Positions 16,018-25,158 of a stretch of 30,587 nucleotides of DNA are shown piece after piece. The translations under genes were made by a program, and so were the position numbers. The notes under the pieces are model-generated. The model was not told where the DNA came from. It was given only the letters and a program-made list of their open reading frames with translations, and did not search any database. How positions within the stretch are numbered: position 1 is the stretch's first letter; every line of letters begins with the position of its first letter. Source of the DNA: JBDNFP01 sp041689775 (lineage in GTDB: Bacteria; Bacteroidota; Bacteroidia; Cytophagales; Spirosomataceae); the NCBI GenBank assembly GCA_041689775.1, contig JBDNFP010000383.1, positions 1 through 30,587 of the forward strand, read 5' to 3'.

Positions 16018-17781
16018 TCAATACCCCGGATTCTGCTGCAAAACAGCGCCACTACCCGCGTAAGTATCGATTTCCTGCTGGGGGATCGGGCACAAATAAT
16101 CACGCGCTGGATTAAAGGTGCGAAAAGCGTTGAGAAAGCGGCTATCGGTATTCAAATCGTATTGTGACTCCACGCCTTTATACGACACGAAGCCATCCGC
16201 GTCAATCTGGGGGACCATCGTGGCCGTTTTTGTATTGAGGATCCGTCCGTAGAGCGGCACTCCCATTACTTTTTCGGCAATCCGCCAGCGGCGAATGTCA
16301 AACAGCCGGAAGCCTTCGCTTGCCAGTTCTACTTTACGCTCACGCTTGATTATGGTTCTCAATTCGGCCTGATTGGTGGTGGTGATGGCCGGATAGCTGG
16401 CTGTATTGGCCACATTGACCCCGTAGGCGCGGGCCCTGATTCGGTTGATGGCGTTAAGGGCACTTTGATCGGCTTGGCCGAGTTCGATTTTGGCCTCGGC
16501 GTAAATCAGCAGAATTTCAGCGTAACGCATTAGGGAAAAATTCAGGAAACTGATGGATTGAAGCGCAACTTGGCTATTTTCATCTGTGTATTTTTTCCAT
16601 AGGTATCCGCAGAAAGCCGCTGGCCAAGAGACTATTCGGCTGTCACGATTGGCTCCGAGGTTGACTCCCGCTGAGTTCCGAAAAACCAAACTGTCCTTAT
16701 GGCTCTCGAACCTCAATCCTGCCCATATGGTCTGAGGGGTGACAATTGATGCCCCCAAGCGGGGGTCCCGATTCGCAAAAGGATTAGATGGGTCATAGAC
16801 CGCCGATTCGTCGATGGGCTTACCGTCCGTTGCTTCGTAGGAGTCGATCATGGACTGAGTTGGTGTGGCGGTGGTGAACGAGCCACGGTTGCGAGAACCC
16901 TGCGCCTGTGGGAAATTGCTAAAGTCCGAAGCACCATTACTGGGCGAAAAACCTTGTCTATAAGGCATGATCATCATAATTTCCTTTGAATTTTGACCTT
17001 TAGCATTAAAAAGGTCTTCATAACTCGGATGGAGAATGAGTCCGTTGGCCGCCTCGCTGTCGATGATTTCCTTGGCCGATGCCGCTGCTTCTGCGTAGTT
17101 TTTATTGTACAGGGCTATTCTGGCTCTTAGGCCAAGTGCCACCGCCTTCGTGATTCTTCCCCGCTCGGCGTCGGGTCTAGTTTGAGGTAAAACTGCGGCT
17201 GCTGCTTTAAGATCAGCAAGGAGCTTTTCGACGATTGTTGCTTTTGGGGTACGAGGTAAAAGTGCGTCCGTCGGATTCTCAATGATCGTTTCGATAAAAG
17301 GGACATCCCCAAATACCTCAGTGAGGTACATGTAATGATACGCCCTAATGACTATCGTCTGATTCCTAATATCTTGAAAAACTGCATCGGAAACTATCGA
17401 TTTGGCTCGTTCCATGTATTCCAAAAGGGAATTGGCGCGAGCAATACCAGTATAATGCTCAACGTAGGTGGTCCGGAACCCACCCGAGTTGGGGCTGTGA
17501 TTTCCTGCCCCAAACTCTTCGTAAGCACCACCATTCAGGCCACGGGTGAGACCAATATCGGTGGCGGAATTATCCATATTGGATTGGATGGGCATATTGT
17601 AGCCACCCCGGATAATAAGGCTGTTGTACACACTGGTCAGGGCGAGATTCAGTTCAGCCTGATTGCTAAAAAAGCTGCCCGTTGTTGGTTCAGTGGGAGA
17701 CTGTAGGTCGAGGTATTTCTCCTCACAGGCGGTAAATCCAAAAACCAAGGTCAACGCCAAAATATATTTGAATCGTTTCAT
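16018..17781 (-). CDS. susD: SusD/RagB-family glycan-binding outer-membrane lipoprotein
   Basis: 587 residues. The signal ends in a lipobox (FGFTAC, Cys about residue 19), so the protein is lipid-anchored on the outer membrane. The start 'EEKYLDLQSPTEPTTGSFF' is the standard SusD N-terminus. TPR-like helices follow ('AEAAASAKEIIDSEA'), and the C-terminal half has 'LMRYAEILLIYAEAKIELG', 'INRIRARAYG' and 'ERKVELASEGFRLFDIRRW', which are SusD/RagB signatures. It ends NPGY. SusD lids the SusC channel and binds the oligosaccharide. It starts 24 bases after susC on the same strand, and the pair is the core of the utilisation locus. Length is typical. The symbol denotes the family; substrate need not be starch. 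Confidence 0.96.
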   Translation of the reverse strand: MKRFKYILALTLVFGFTACEEKYLDLQSPTEPTTGSFFSNQAELNLALTSVYNSLIIRGGYNMPIQSNMDNSATDIGLTRGLNGGAYEEFGAGNHSPNSGGFRTTYVEHYTGIARANSLLEYMERAKSIVSDAVFQDIRNQTIVIRAYHYMYLTEVFGDVPFIETIIENPTDALLPRTPKATIVEKLLADLKAAAAVLPQTRPDAERGRITKAVALGLRARIALYNKNYAEAAASAKEIIDSEAANGLILHPSYEDLFNAKGQNSKEIMMIMPYRQGFSPSNGASDFSNFPQAQGSRNRGSFTTATPTQSMIDSYEATDGKPIDESAVYDPSNPFANRDPRLGASIVTPQTIWAGLRFESHKDSLVFRNSAGVNLGANRDSRIVSWPAAFCGYLWKKYTDENSQVALQSISFLNFSLMRYAEILLIYAEAKIELGQADQSALNAINRIRARAYGVNVANTASYPAITTTNQAELRTIIKRERKVELASEGFRLFDIRRWRIAEKVMGVPLYGRILNTKTATMVPQIDADGFVSYKGVESQYDLNTDSRFLNAFRTFNPARDYLCPIPQQEIDTYAGSGAVLQQNPGY

Positions 17782-17805
17782 GATTTATTTTTTATAAAAA
17801 GATGA

Positions 17806-20800
17806 TTAAAATTTAACGTCGATACCAAGGCTAATCAGCCGCGTGATCGGGAAAATGTTGCCATTGGTACCATTGGGCACAAGCGGGTCGATTCCCTCGG
17901 GTAAGCTGTCGAATGTGAAGAGGTTCTGCGCTGCCGCATAAACCCTTAGGCCGCTCAAACCCGATTTCTGAAATACTTTGCTCGGTATGGTATAGCCCAG
18001 CGAGATGTTTCTTACACGAAGATAGGCCGCGTTGAATACCCAAGTGTCGTTCGCCTGAATATCATTGCTTCCCACACTCGTGGCAGATAGGATGGGAAAC
18101 TCTGCCCCGGTGTTGGTCGGTGACCAAAATTCTCTTACCTGCCACTCTTGGATTTTACCCGCGTTGAACAGTCCCCAAACCATGTCGCCTCCGAGCAGAA
18201 CGTCCCTTTTCCCCACACCCTGCATATTGACGGCCAGATCGAACCCTTTGTATGCTGCGGTCAAATCCAGTCCGAAAGAGATGGTAGGAAAAGGGTTTCC
18301 GAGCGCTACCCGGTCATTGGGATTAATAATTCCATCGGCCTGATCGGGCACTCCATCACCGTTGGTGTCGATAGTCGATTGATCTTTATATTTCAGGTTT
18401 CCGGGGATGAGCCTACCAAATTGAGCTGGGCTGTTGTTGATTTCGTCCTGATTCTGAAAAATTTTCTCGGTTTCGTAGCCAAAAATCAAACCAATTGGAC
18501 TCCCCACTTGGGTAATACTGTTACCATTGATAATTGGCCCCACTCCCGCGAGGTTGGTCACTTCGTTTCTTACGCTCGAGAAGATTGCCCTCGCTCCGTA
18601 TTGAAATTCGCCTTTTTTATCCCGCCAATCTAGTGACAAATCAACCCCACTATTTTTTAGGTCACCCGCGTTTTGAATTGCGGGACTAAATCCAAGGTTG
18701 ATCGGAACGGGTAGTGTGAGGAGTAAGTCAGTGGTTTTACGGATGTAGTATTCAGCCGTGAGCGAAAGTCGGTTGTTGAGGAATCCGGCATCAACGGCAA
18801 AGTTGCTGATCGTGGTAGTTTCCCACTGAATCCGGCTGTTGGACAGATTCGTTTGGGTGGCACCCGTTGTCACGGTATTTCCAAATACGAAATTGTCTCG
18901 GCCTAGCGAAATATTGGCCACGTAAGGAAAATCGCGGTTGAGCTGCTGATTGCCTAGCTGCCCCCATGAAGCGCGAAGCTTGAGGTTAGACACGCCGCGC
19001 AGATTCTGCATAAAAGGCTCATCAGATAAGCGCCATCCGGCCGAAACAGAAGGAAAAATGGCAACCCGATTTTCCTTAGCAAATCGTGATGAGGCGTCAC
19101 GTCGGACGTTAGCTTCTAGAAGGTACCTATCTTTAAAGGTGTAATTCAAACGGCCAAAAAACGAAACTAAGCCATTGACGGTGGCATCGCCACTGTTTCG
19201 AGCCACGGCTTCTGAGCCCGCGTTCAGGTACGGAAAATCTTGCAACACAAAATCCTGACGAGATGCCCCGAATTGCTCGGTGGTGAATTTGATCAATTCC
19301 GAACCGCCCAAAATCGAGAAGCTGTGCTGGCCAAACGCCTTGGAGTAGTTGGCTAGGAAGTTGGTGTTTTCGGTAAAGCCACGGATGTTGGTCTGACTCA
19401 ATGAGTTCGGATTGTTACGAATGCGCTGAGATTGTGACTTCCAATCTATCACCGTAAAGTACGTCCGGTTGAAGGATTTCACAAAACCGTCATCGTATTC
19501 CGGAGAGTACATCAGGGTTAACTTCAAATCCTTAATGGGTGAGTAGTTGACCCGCAGAATTCCTCGGAAATAATTGGAGTTATTGACCCGAGTACCGTCA
19601 TCATTCACCACAGCCAAGGGGTTTTGGCCTGCCCAGCCATCGCCCCACTGCCCGTCGGAATGCCGGGCAAAGTAGATAGGTGGAATTCTATAAGCCTGTT
19701 GGACAATTTGTTCCAAACCCTCATTTGGGCTGGTTTGTTCCGACTTACTGAAGTTAAGATTGAAGCTGATGTCAAACTTATCATTTAGCTTCAACTGCGT
19801 GTTAAACAAGCCGTTGTAGCGTTTGAAATTGAAGTTTGTGATATTGCCATCCTGACCTGTGTAAGAAATGGAAGCTAGTGACTTCACTTTTTCAGTACCC
19901 CCGCTTACGCTTAGGTTGTGGTATTGCTGAAAACCATTTTCGGTAAAAAGCTCTTTGACCCAGTCTGTATCGGTGTATAGGTCAGAGTCAGTGCCGAGGT
20001 TTTGGTTATAATCATCGACAAATGCTTGGCTGTCCCCTGAGTACCGCAAATACTCGCGGGCGCCAAAAAATTTGGGCAATCCCGTTGGGTTTTGGATAGC
20101 AAGGTTGTTCCGGTAATTCATGGTCAATTTACCACTGGCCGCTTGCTTAGTCGTCACAACGATCACCCCGTTCGATGCACGCGAACCATAAATGGATGCT
20201 GCTGAGGCATCCTTTAATACTGAGATCGATTCGATATCACCCGCATCTAGCCGGTTAATGTCAGCCTCTACACCATCTACCAGTACCAGTACGTCGTTTG
20301 ATGCACCCAATGAGCCAATCCCACGAATTCGCAGAGACCCGCCATCATTTCCAGGTTGTCCGCTGCTTTGGATAACCGTAAGGCCAGGGGCTAGGCCTGT
20401 GAGGGCTTGTGAGGTTTGTACGACCGGTTGGCGGGCCAACTGAACTCCATCAATCGTTTCTACCGACCCTGTCAGGTTAGCCTTCTTTTGGGTTCCGTAG
20501 CCTACCACTACTACTTCTTCTAGGGCTTTGGTGTCTTCCCCCAGCGTAATGTCGATCTTGCTACGTCCATTGACCGGAACCACTTGGTTGACATAGCCCA
20601 CGAACGAAAATACCAAGGTTGAAGTCGTGGCTGTTGTTAGGTTATACGTACCATCAGCTTTAGTGATGGTGCCGCGCTGGGTACCCTGCACGGTGATGCT
20701 CACGCCCGGAATTCCTTCACCGTCGTTGCCGGCGACTTTGCCGCTCACTCCTATGTCCTGCGCCAGCAAGGAATACGGTAGCAGTATTCCGACCAGGAGT

Positions 20801-20835
20801 ATCCCTAATTTTAGTCTTCGTAGTTTTTTGTACAT
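17806..20835 (-). CDS. susC: SusC-family TonB-dependent outer-membrane transporter
   Basis: 1009 residues from the ATG at 20835, which begins a signal peptide (MYKKLRRLKLGILLVGILLP, ending LLAQ). The ATG at 20862 would add nine residues without signal character. A carboxypeptidase-D-like domain (~25-110: 'VSGKVAGNDGEGIPGVSITV') is followed by the TonB-box region 'EEVVVVGYGTQKKANLTGSV' and the plug ('GIGSLGASNDVLVLVDGVEA', 'ASAASIYGSRASNGVIVVTT'). A 22-strand-type barrel then ends in LGIDVKF with a terminal Phe. It imports oligosaccharides across the outer membrane with SusD, powered by TonB-ExbBD. It is first in the locus and diverges from the LacI-type regulator, so it is the probable regulatory target. 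Confidence 0.96.
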   Translation of the reverse strand: MYKKLRRLKLGILLVGILLPYSLLAQDIGVSGKVAGNDGEGIPGVSITVQGTQRGTITKADGTYNLTTATTSTLVFSFVGYVNQVVPVNGRSKIDITLGEDTKALEEVVVVGYGTQKKANLTGSVETIDGVQLARQPVVQTSQALTGLAPGLTVIQSSGQPGNDGGSLRIRGIGSLGASNDVLVLVDGVEADINRLDAGDIESISVLKDASAASIYGSRASNGVIVVTTKQAASGKLTMNYRNNLAIQNPTGLPKFFGAREYLRYSGDSQAFVDDYNQNLGTDSDLYTDTDWVKELFTENGFQQYHNLSVSGGTEKVKSLASISYTGQDGNITNFNFKRYNGLFNTQLKLNDKFDISFNLNFSKSEQTSPNEGLEQIVQQAYRIPPIYFARHSDGQWGDGWAGQNPLAVVNDDGTRVNNSNYFRGILRVNYSPIKDLKLTLMYSPEYDDGFVKSFNRTYFTVIDWKSQSQRIRNNPNSLSQTNIRGFTENTNFLANYSKAFGQHSFSILGGSELIKFTTEQFGASRQDFVLQDFPYLNAGSEAVARNSGDATVNGLVSFFGRLNYTFKDRYLLEANVRRDASSRFAKENRVAIFPSVSAGWRLSDEPFMQNLRGVSNLKLRASWGQLGNQQLNRDFPYVANISLGRDNFVFGNTVTTGATQTNLSNSRIQWETTTISNFAVDAGFLNNRLSLTAEYYIRKTTDLLLTLPVPINLGFSPAIQNAGDLKNSGVDLSLDWRDKKGEFQYGARAIFSSVRNEVTNLAGVGPIINGNSITQVGSPIGLIFGYETEKIFQNQDEINNSPAQFGRLIPGNLKYKDQSTIDTNGDGVPDQADGIINPNDRVALGNPFPTISFGLDLTAAYKGFDLAVNMQGVGKRDVLLGGDMVWGLFNAGKIQEWQVREFWSPTNTGAEFPILSATSVGSNDIQANDTWVFNAAYLRVRNISLGYTIPSKVFQKSGLSGLRVYAAAQNLFTFDSLPEGIDPLVPNGTNGNIFPITRLISLGIDVKF

Positions 20836-20836
20836 A

Positions 20837-20846
20837 TAAACGTTGA
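20837..20846 (-). promoter_or_regulatory. TCAACGTTTA element in front of susC start
   Basis: The 10-mer identical to the one before GH31 lies one base upstream of the susC ATG on the minus strand. It is a candidate LacI-family operator (AACGTT core, central CG) or a leader element. No perfect TAnnTTTG -7 element was found for susC; AATATTTG at 20860-20867 is the nearest match and lacks a good -33. Confidence 0.3.
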
Positions 20847-21034
20847 TTGAAAGGTTTAACAAATATTAACAAAAGACAATTTAATGTGTAAAAAATTCAG
20901 ATAAAAAAGTAAAGGTTTGTGTATGCTAAATGTTTGTATCGGGGGAATTGGACAGGTTTTAATTGAATATAGAGAATTCACCGACCACCTACAAGCCTAT
21001 AAAATCACAAATTAATCCAGAATACATACAAAAA

Positions 21035-21068
21035 GTATCGGTAACGTATTCGCAAAGGTTACCGATAC
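21035..21068. promoter_or_regulatory. Perfect 11-bp inverted repeat, candidate LacI-type operator
   Basis: GTATCGGTAAC (21035-21045) and GTTACCGATAC (21058-21068) are exact inverted copies separated by 12 bases. Each arm is itself partly palindromic around a central CG, as LacI-family half-operators are. It lies in the 346-base divergent gap between the susC ATG and the regulator, just upstream of the regulator's candidate -7 element, so binding could repress the regulator, susC, or both. The remainder of the gap is AT-rich with no gene. Confidence 0.6.
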
Positions 21069-21080
21069 ATAAAAATTCTT

Positions 21081-21088
21081 TATTTTTG
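21081..21088 (+). promoter_or_regulatory. -7 promoter element of the LacI-type regulator
   Basis: TATTTTTG matches the Bacteroidota -7 consensus TAnnTTTG exactly, 93 bases before the regulator's ATG. The -33 region falls within the right arm of the inverted repeat and has no clear TTG, so the promoter may be weak or controlled. Confidence 0.5.
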
Positions 21089-21181
21089 TATCACTATATA
21101 CGGAATAAATTTTTTTATCTGTTTTAGGAACCCCAGTCAGATTTTTTTATTAATATATTAGAATAATACAATTATTTTCGA

Positions 21182-22357
21182 ATGGAAATTTGCCCTAAAT
21201 GCAGCCAAGGTACTAGCCTAATGAAAGCCGGTTTTATTCGCGGAAAGCAACGCTTTCGCTGTAAGGACTGCTCATACTATTTCACGCTGCCTACCGCCCA
21301 CCCTAAAAATGAAAGGCGAGGCCGCCACCAAACCACAATCATCGACATTGCCCAGGAGCTAGGGGTGTCTAACTCCACCGTGTCACGGGCTTTGCACGAT
21401 CACCCGGACATTAATCTCGACACCAAAAAGGCTATCTTAGCAAAAGCTCAGGAACTGGATTACCAGCCCAATCAATTGGCGCATAATCTGGTGAAGAGTC
21501 GAACAAATACCGTAGGCATTGTGGTGCCGGAGTTTTTGACCCAATTCTTTCCGAACATCATCGTGGGGGCACAACGGGTTTTGCGGCAGGCGGGCTATAA
21601 TCTTATGATTATGCAGTCCGGAGAGTCGTATGAAAACGAGGTGGCCAATACCAGAACGTTACTTGCAAATAGGGTGGATGGACTGATAGTATCGATGAGC
21701 CACGAAACCAACAACTACGACCATTTTCTGGCTTTTGAAAAAAGGAATATTCCGATTGTCTATTTCAATCGGGTAATCGAAGGGCTGGGAACGCACAAAG
21801 TGGTCGCAAATGACTACCAGGGAGCATTCTTGGCGGTGGAGCATTTGATTCAAAACGGCTACCGCCGCATTGCGCATCTAGGTGGCCCGCCCAATCTTCT
21901 TATCAGCAAGGAGAGGAAACGTGGCTATCTTGAGGCTTTGACGAAATACGATTTGCCATTACTACCAGAGCTCGTCATCAACGGTGACTTCACCTCGCAA
22001 AAGGCAGCGATTTACGCACGGCATCTATTAGACTTGCCCGAACCGCCCGACGCCATTTTTGCCGTCAACGACCCCACGGCTATCGAAATCCTAACCCTAG
22101 CCAAGGCAAAGGGTATCCGCATCCCCGAGGAACTGGGCGTAGTCGGATTCAGTGATGACCCCATTGCGGCTCACATTGGCAAAGGCTTAACCACCGTGAA
22201 GCAACCTACCGACCAAATTGGCGAAGCGGCTGCGGTAATGATTCTGGGCATAATGCGGGGCGAAGAGCTAGCCTTTGCGCCCGAAACGATGGTACTGGAA
22301 ACGGAGTTGGTAGTGCGGGGGTCGTCTATCTTGAACGTCGAACAACGGAGAGACTGA
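21182..22357 (+). CDS. LacI-family transcriptional regulator with N-terminal IS1/InsA-like zinc ribbon
   Basis: 391 residues. Residues 1-36 form a zinc ribbon with C4-x2-C7 and C27-x2-C30 (ICPKC ... RCKDC), an unusual addition for this family. A short basic linker (~40-50) leads to the LacI helix-turn-helix (52-71: TIIDIAQELGVSNSTVSRAL), the hinge ('NQLAHNLVKSRTNT') and the periplasmic-binding-protein-like effector domain ('VGIVVPEFLTQFFPNIIVGA', 'DAIFAVNDPTAIEILTLAKAKG', 'LGVVGFSDDPIAAHI', 'TTVKQPTDQIGEAA'). It diverges from susC, so it probably senses a sugar from this locus and controls it. Whether the ribbon contacts DNA, RNA or protein is unknown. A decayed second copy lies at 24486-24907. 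Confidence 0.92.
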   Translation: MEICPKCSQGTSLMKAGFIRGKQRFRCKDCSYYFTLPTAHPKNERRGRHQTTIIDIAQELGVSNSTVSRALHDHPDINLDTKKAILAKAQELDYQPNQLAHNLVKSRTNTVGIVVPEFLTQFFPNIIVGAQRVLRQAGYNLMIMQSGESYENEVANTRTLLANRVDGLIVSMSHETNNYDHFLAFEKRNIPIVYFNRVIEGLGTHKVVANDYQGAFLAVEHLIQNGYRRIAHLGGPPNLLISKERKRGYLEALTKYDLPLLPELVINGDFTSQKAAIYARHLLDLPEPPDAIFAVNDPTAIEILTLAKAKGIRIPEELGVVGFSDDPIAAHIGKGLTTVKQPTDQIGEAAAVMILGIMRGEELAFAPETMVLETELVVRGSSILNVEQRRD

Positions 22358-22398
22358 ACTGACTGCTTCGGATCTGCCAACACGAGTTGTACATGATT

Positions 22399-24339
22399 TC
22401 ATTGTATCAGCAGTGAGGTCTTAGCGCCTAGTCCCCAATAGCCATACGATAGATCGAGGAACTTTGTTACATAATCAGGAATCATATATAGGGCGGTAAA
22501 AACCCCTGTATCAGGACCAGTCTCTTGTAATAGTACCTTAGAGTTTTCCTGACCAGGGGTTGATACCAGCACCCAGCCCGTTTCTGGTAGGGTGGGGTCA
22601 AGGTTAAGCGCAGCCCGAAGTTCGAGCACAACCGATTGACCATTTTTGGCCGATCTCAGAAGTTGCTTGCCGGTTTGGTCGAGTACACGAATATGCTGCG
22701 TACCCAAAGGCGCAAAAGTAAGCGTGGCCATCCAGCCCCGGTTCGAAATAGCCCAGCCTTCGGTGGCATAGGCGTCTTCACTAATATGGTCTGCCTGTGC
22801 AGATTCATTTCCAGAATTAGAAGTAGAATGACCCGGTCTGGGAAATTGTCCGTCGAGCGGACTACCATCGAGGGTACCCCGAACCTTGCCTAGCTGTCCG
22901 TAGCCGTTGGGAAGGGCGCGTGGCCAGCCATGTTCTACGCCTTCCCAGTAGCCTTTGATAGCCAGTCTTTCGGGGCTTTTGTTGCTCAGGTGTGCCCCCA
23001 GCGGGTTCACCCCAAATACAAAGTTGACCTGCGACCAGCCCAAATTTCGGAGTTCGGGATCGTTCAGCACGTGGGCGACGGCAAACATTGACCCGCCTAA
23101 TGCCGGGGCACCACCCAGTTCCTTGGTTTTGGGGTGCGCCCATTCGGTATCGCTGTGGACGCGGTATTGCCACACATTGTGCGTTTTAGCTTTCATATGA
23201 TCTCGCCAGGCCATTAGTTTTTCGCGAGTACCTTTTGGAGCTTGGTCAGGGGCTACTAGCAGAAAGAAAGCTAATGCCTGTGGGGTAATATGTTCGGCAT
23301 TTCTAATCCACCACATGTGGCGGATATTATTAAAATCCCAGTTTTTGATGATGTCATCAGCACCCTCCTGCGCCCAGCGCAGGTACTTTTCGGGCTCTCC
23401 GTCGGGTTCGCCTCGCTCGCTCAGGTACATAAACAGATTCCTGAACACTGATTGACCGTAGGCGTTGCCCATCTCGTTGAACTCCTGAAAGCCCTCATCA
23501 ACCCACTTTGTACTATGAGTCCAATGACGGACTACTTTATGCCTATCATAGTCTTTCCAGCGTTTGCGACATTCGTCGCGGTAGCTGAGGTAGGTCTCGC
23601 GAGGAAGGTGCGGTTTCAGAAATGTATGATAGGCTGCGCACACAGCCGCAAGCTGGTCCAGCGTGTTCCAGTAATCATAGTTCATGCGCGGTTGCCCCTC
23701 ATAGCCCAGGCTACCAAATCGGTTGGCAATCGGCCCGTTGTAGTCAACGTGGTGATAGGCAAATTTACCGTGCCAGAGAAGCAAATCAATCAGATCTGCC
23801 GTCTGCTTATCGCCAAGTTCAGTGGTCCACCGATCAAATAAAGCCGGATTTGATGCATAAAACAAAGCCTCGAAAGTCGCTTCCAGACCATAAGCACCTG
23901 CATCGCGCGAGGGACCTCCGCCATGTACTTTTGCTTCGTTAGAGTGAATCGGATCTTCTGAACCGCGCACATCCATAAAAAAATCGTAGGCCAGTTTGGA
24001 CGAAACCCCCTCCATCAGGTGATCCGCGATGCGAAACGGCACCGATAGTTTACGTTCTGACACTGAGATTACATATTCAGACCTGGATGTGTCCGGGTTG
24101 AAAGCCGTAAAGTCCCCTGCTCCATTTTTGATTACACCCGTAAAGACGATCTGACCTTCCGGTTGCCGAAGCACCCGAAAAGCTGTACCCTCGGGTGCGT
24201 CATAACACACAAAACGCTTGGCCTCGCCCCGATTATACCCCGCCTGATTCACGAGAGGCGTGGAAAGGGGCTTGTACTGGGCCCAAGCATGGACAGAAAA
24301 AAGAATCTGGATAAATACTACCAGTCTTATATTTCTCAT
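22399..24339 (-). CDS. Secreted GH9-family-like glycoside hydrolase
   Basis: About 646 residues from the ATG at 24339, which starts a signal peptide (MRNIRLVVFIQILFSVHAWA). The ATG at 24360 adds seven residues before it. An Ig-like CelD_N-type domain (~25-115: 'TPLVNQAGYNRGEAKRFVCY') precedes an (alpha/alpha)6 domain with 'LGWSQVNFVFGVNPLGAHLS' and a C-terminal 'ATEGWAISNRGWMATL', where the Glu fits the GH9 catalytic acid. The usual DAGD base motif reads DAGA (about residue 146 onward), so the second Asp appears to be Ala. GH9 enzymes invert beta-1,4 glucan-type links; this divergent member may have another substrate. It converges on the LacI-type gene and has the decayed regulator behind it, so it probably belongs to the same regulon. 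Confidence 0.75.
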   Translation of the reverse strand: MRNIRLVVFIQILFSVHAWAQYKPLSTPLVNQAGYNRGEAKRFVCYDAPEGTAFRVLRQPEGQIVFTGVIKNGAGDFTAFNPDTSRSEYVISVSERKLSVPFRIADHLMEGVSSKLAYDFFMDVRGSEDPIHSNEAKVHGGGPSRDAGAYGLEATFEALFYASNPALFDRWTTELGDKQTADLIDLLLWHGKFAYHHVDYNGPIANRFGSLGYEGQPRMNYDYWNTLDQLAAVCAAYHTFLKPHLPRETYLSYRDECRKRWKDYDRHKVVRHWTHSTKWVDEGFQEFNEMGNAYGQSVFRNLFMYLSERGEPDGEPEKYLRWAQEGADDIIKNWDFNNIRHMWWIRNAEHITPQALAFFLLVAPDQAPKGTREKLMAWRDHMKAKTHNVWQYRVHSDTEWAHPKTKELGGAPALGGSMFAVAHVLNDPELRNLGWSQVNFVFGVNPLGAHLSNKSPERLAIKGYWEGVEHGWPRALPNGYGQLGKVRGTLDGSPLDGQFPRPGHSTSNSGNESAQADHISEDAYATEGWAISNRGWMATLTFAPLGTQHIRVLDQTGKQLLRSAKNGQSVVLELRAALNLDPTLPETGWVLVSTPGQENSKVLLQETGPDTGVFTALYMIPDYVTKFLDLSYGYWGLGAKTSLLIQ

Positions 24340-24485
24340 GAGTTGTCTAGTTTCTATCATTGTTTTTCCGAAAATATCTGTACGGTTTTGCCATTCATAA
24401 ATATCAGATGCATACTCAAAAATTTGTTTGCAATTGAAGTGCTGAACCTAATTCTTCGAGAAGAATCCGTTTTATTCGCAAATAA

Positions 24486-24907
24486 TGCTAAATTAATCAT
24501 AAAAATAAATGCAAACGGGCAGATACCACCATGAAGGCCGGCTTTGTGCGAGGAAATCAGCGGTTTCTCTGTAAAGCCTATGCGTACCACTTTACCCTCC
24601 CTTACCCTGAACCTAAAAGCGAAAGAGACACTAAACCACCATCGAAATCATCATACTAGCCCGATCAAATGGGCTGAATATACCCGAGGATTTGGGCGTA
24701 CTGGGTTTCAGCGACGACTCCATCGCGGCCCATATCGGTACTGGCCTCACGACGGTGAAGCAACCCACTTCACAAATCGGCGAAGCGGCCGCCCGCATGA
24801 TCCTGCGGCTTATTCAAGGCGAAGAAGAAACTCCACAACCAGAAACTGTGGTCCTGGATGCTGAACTGATTGTACGGGGGTCTTCCCTATGGGAAAAAAC
24901 TCAATGA
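24486..24907 (+). pseudogene. Decayed second copy of the zinc-ribbon LacI-type regulator
   Basis: The left part (from ~24510) aligns in frame with the zinc ribbon of 21182-22357: MKAGFVRGNQRFLCK (ATG at 24531) against MKAGFIRGKQRFRCK. The first Cys is gone, and the second CxxC reads C-K-A-Y, losing another ligand. A small deletion and a CAA-to-TAA change follow. The copy then jumps from the TTI before the helix-turn-helix straight to 'EIIILARSNGLNIPEDLGVL' and the C-terminus (VLGFSDDSIAAHIGTGLTTV ... VRGSSLWEKTQ), in a frame different from the ribbon. About 240 residues (helix-turn-helix and most of the effector domain) are deleted. The join lies at an ATCGAAATC-like sequence that the intact gene has near both deletion points, suggesting a microhomology deletion. 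No function is expected. Confidence 0.88.
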
Positions 24908-25009
24908 CTGAACTAACATCAAGACCTTCCAATTGCTCAGAAACTACCCCAAGTATACTTTCTACTAGTGAAGGAGAATTGTTTTTTGAACTCAAAAGTA
25001 TTCGGCATT

Positions 25010-25040
25010 TCCTCTTAGCCGGCTAGGAAAAATTTTTTCT
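25010..25040 (+). terminator. Possible terminator after the decayed regulator
   Basis: TTTCCT (25010-25015) pairs with AGGAAA (25027-25032) around an 11-base loop containing AGCCGGCT, and T6 follows at 25035-25040. The stem is short, so it is only a candidate. The rest of 24908-25158 shows nothing recognisable. Confidence 0.4.
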
Positions 25041-25158
25041 TTTCGGACAGAATTGATCTGGTTAAATTAACCGATGAGTGAAAATTACTAAAATATCCTA
25101 CTAAATTGCCTTTAACAACATCGCTATTTCTCAACTCAGACTTTCATCAATCGAATAT

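Noticed and set aside
20860..20867. AATATTTG as the susC -7 promoter element
   Set aside because: The first base departs from TAnnTTTG and no -33 TTG lies at suitable distance; too weak to list as a feature.
24531..24907. Two small separate genes (a zinc-ribbon protein and a LacI C-terminal protein)
   Set aside because: Both parts align consecutively with the intact regulator at 21182, with lost Cys ligands, a TAA and a frame change, so one decayed gene explains them.
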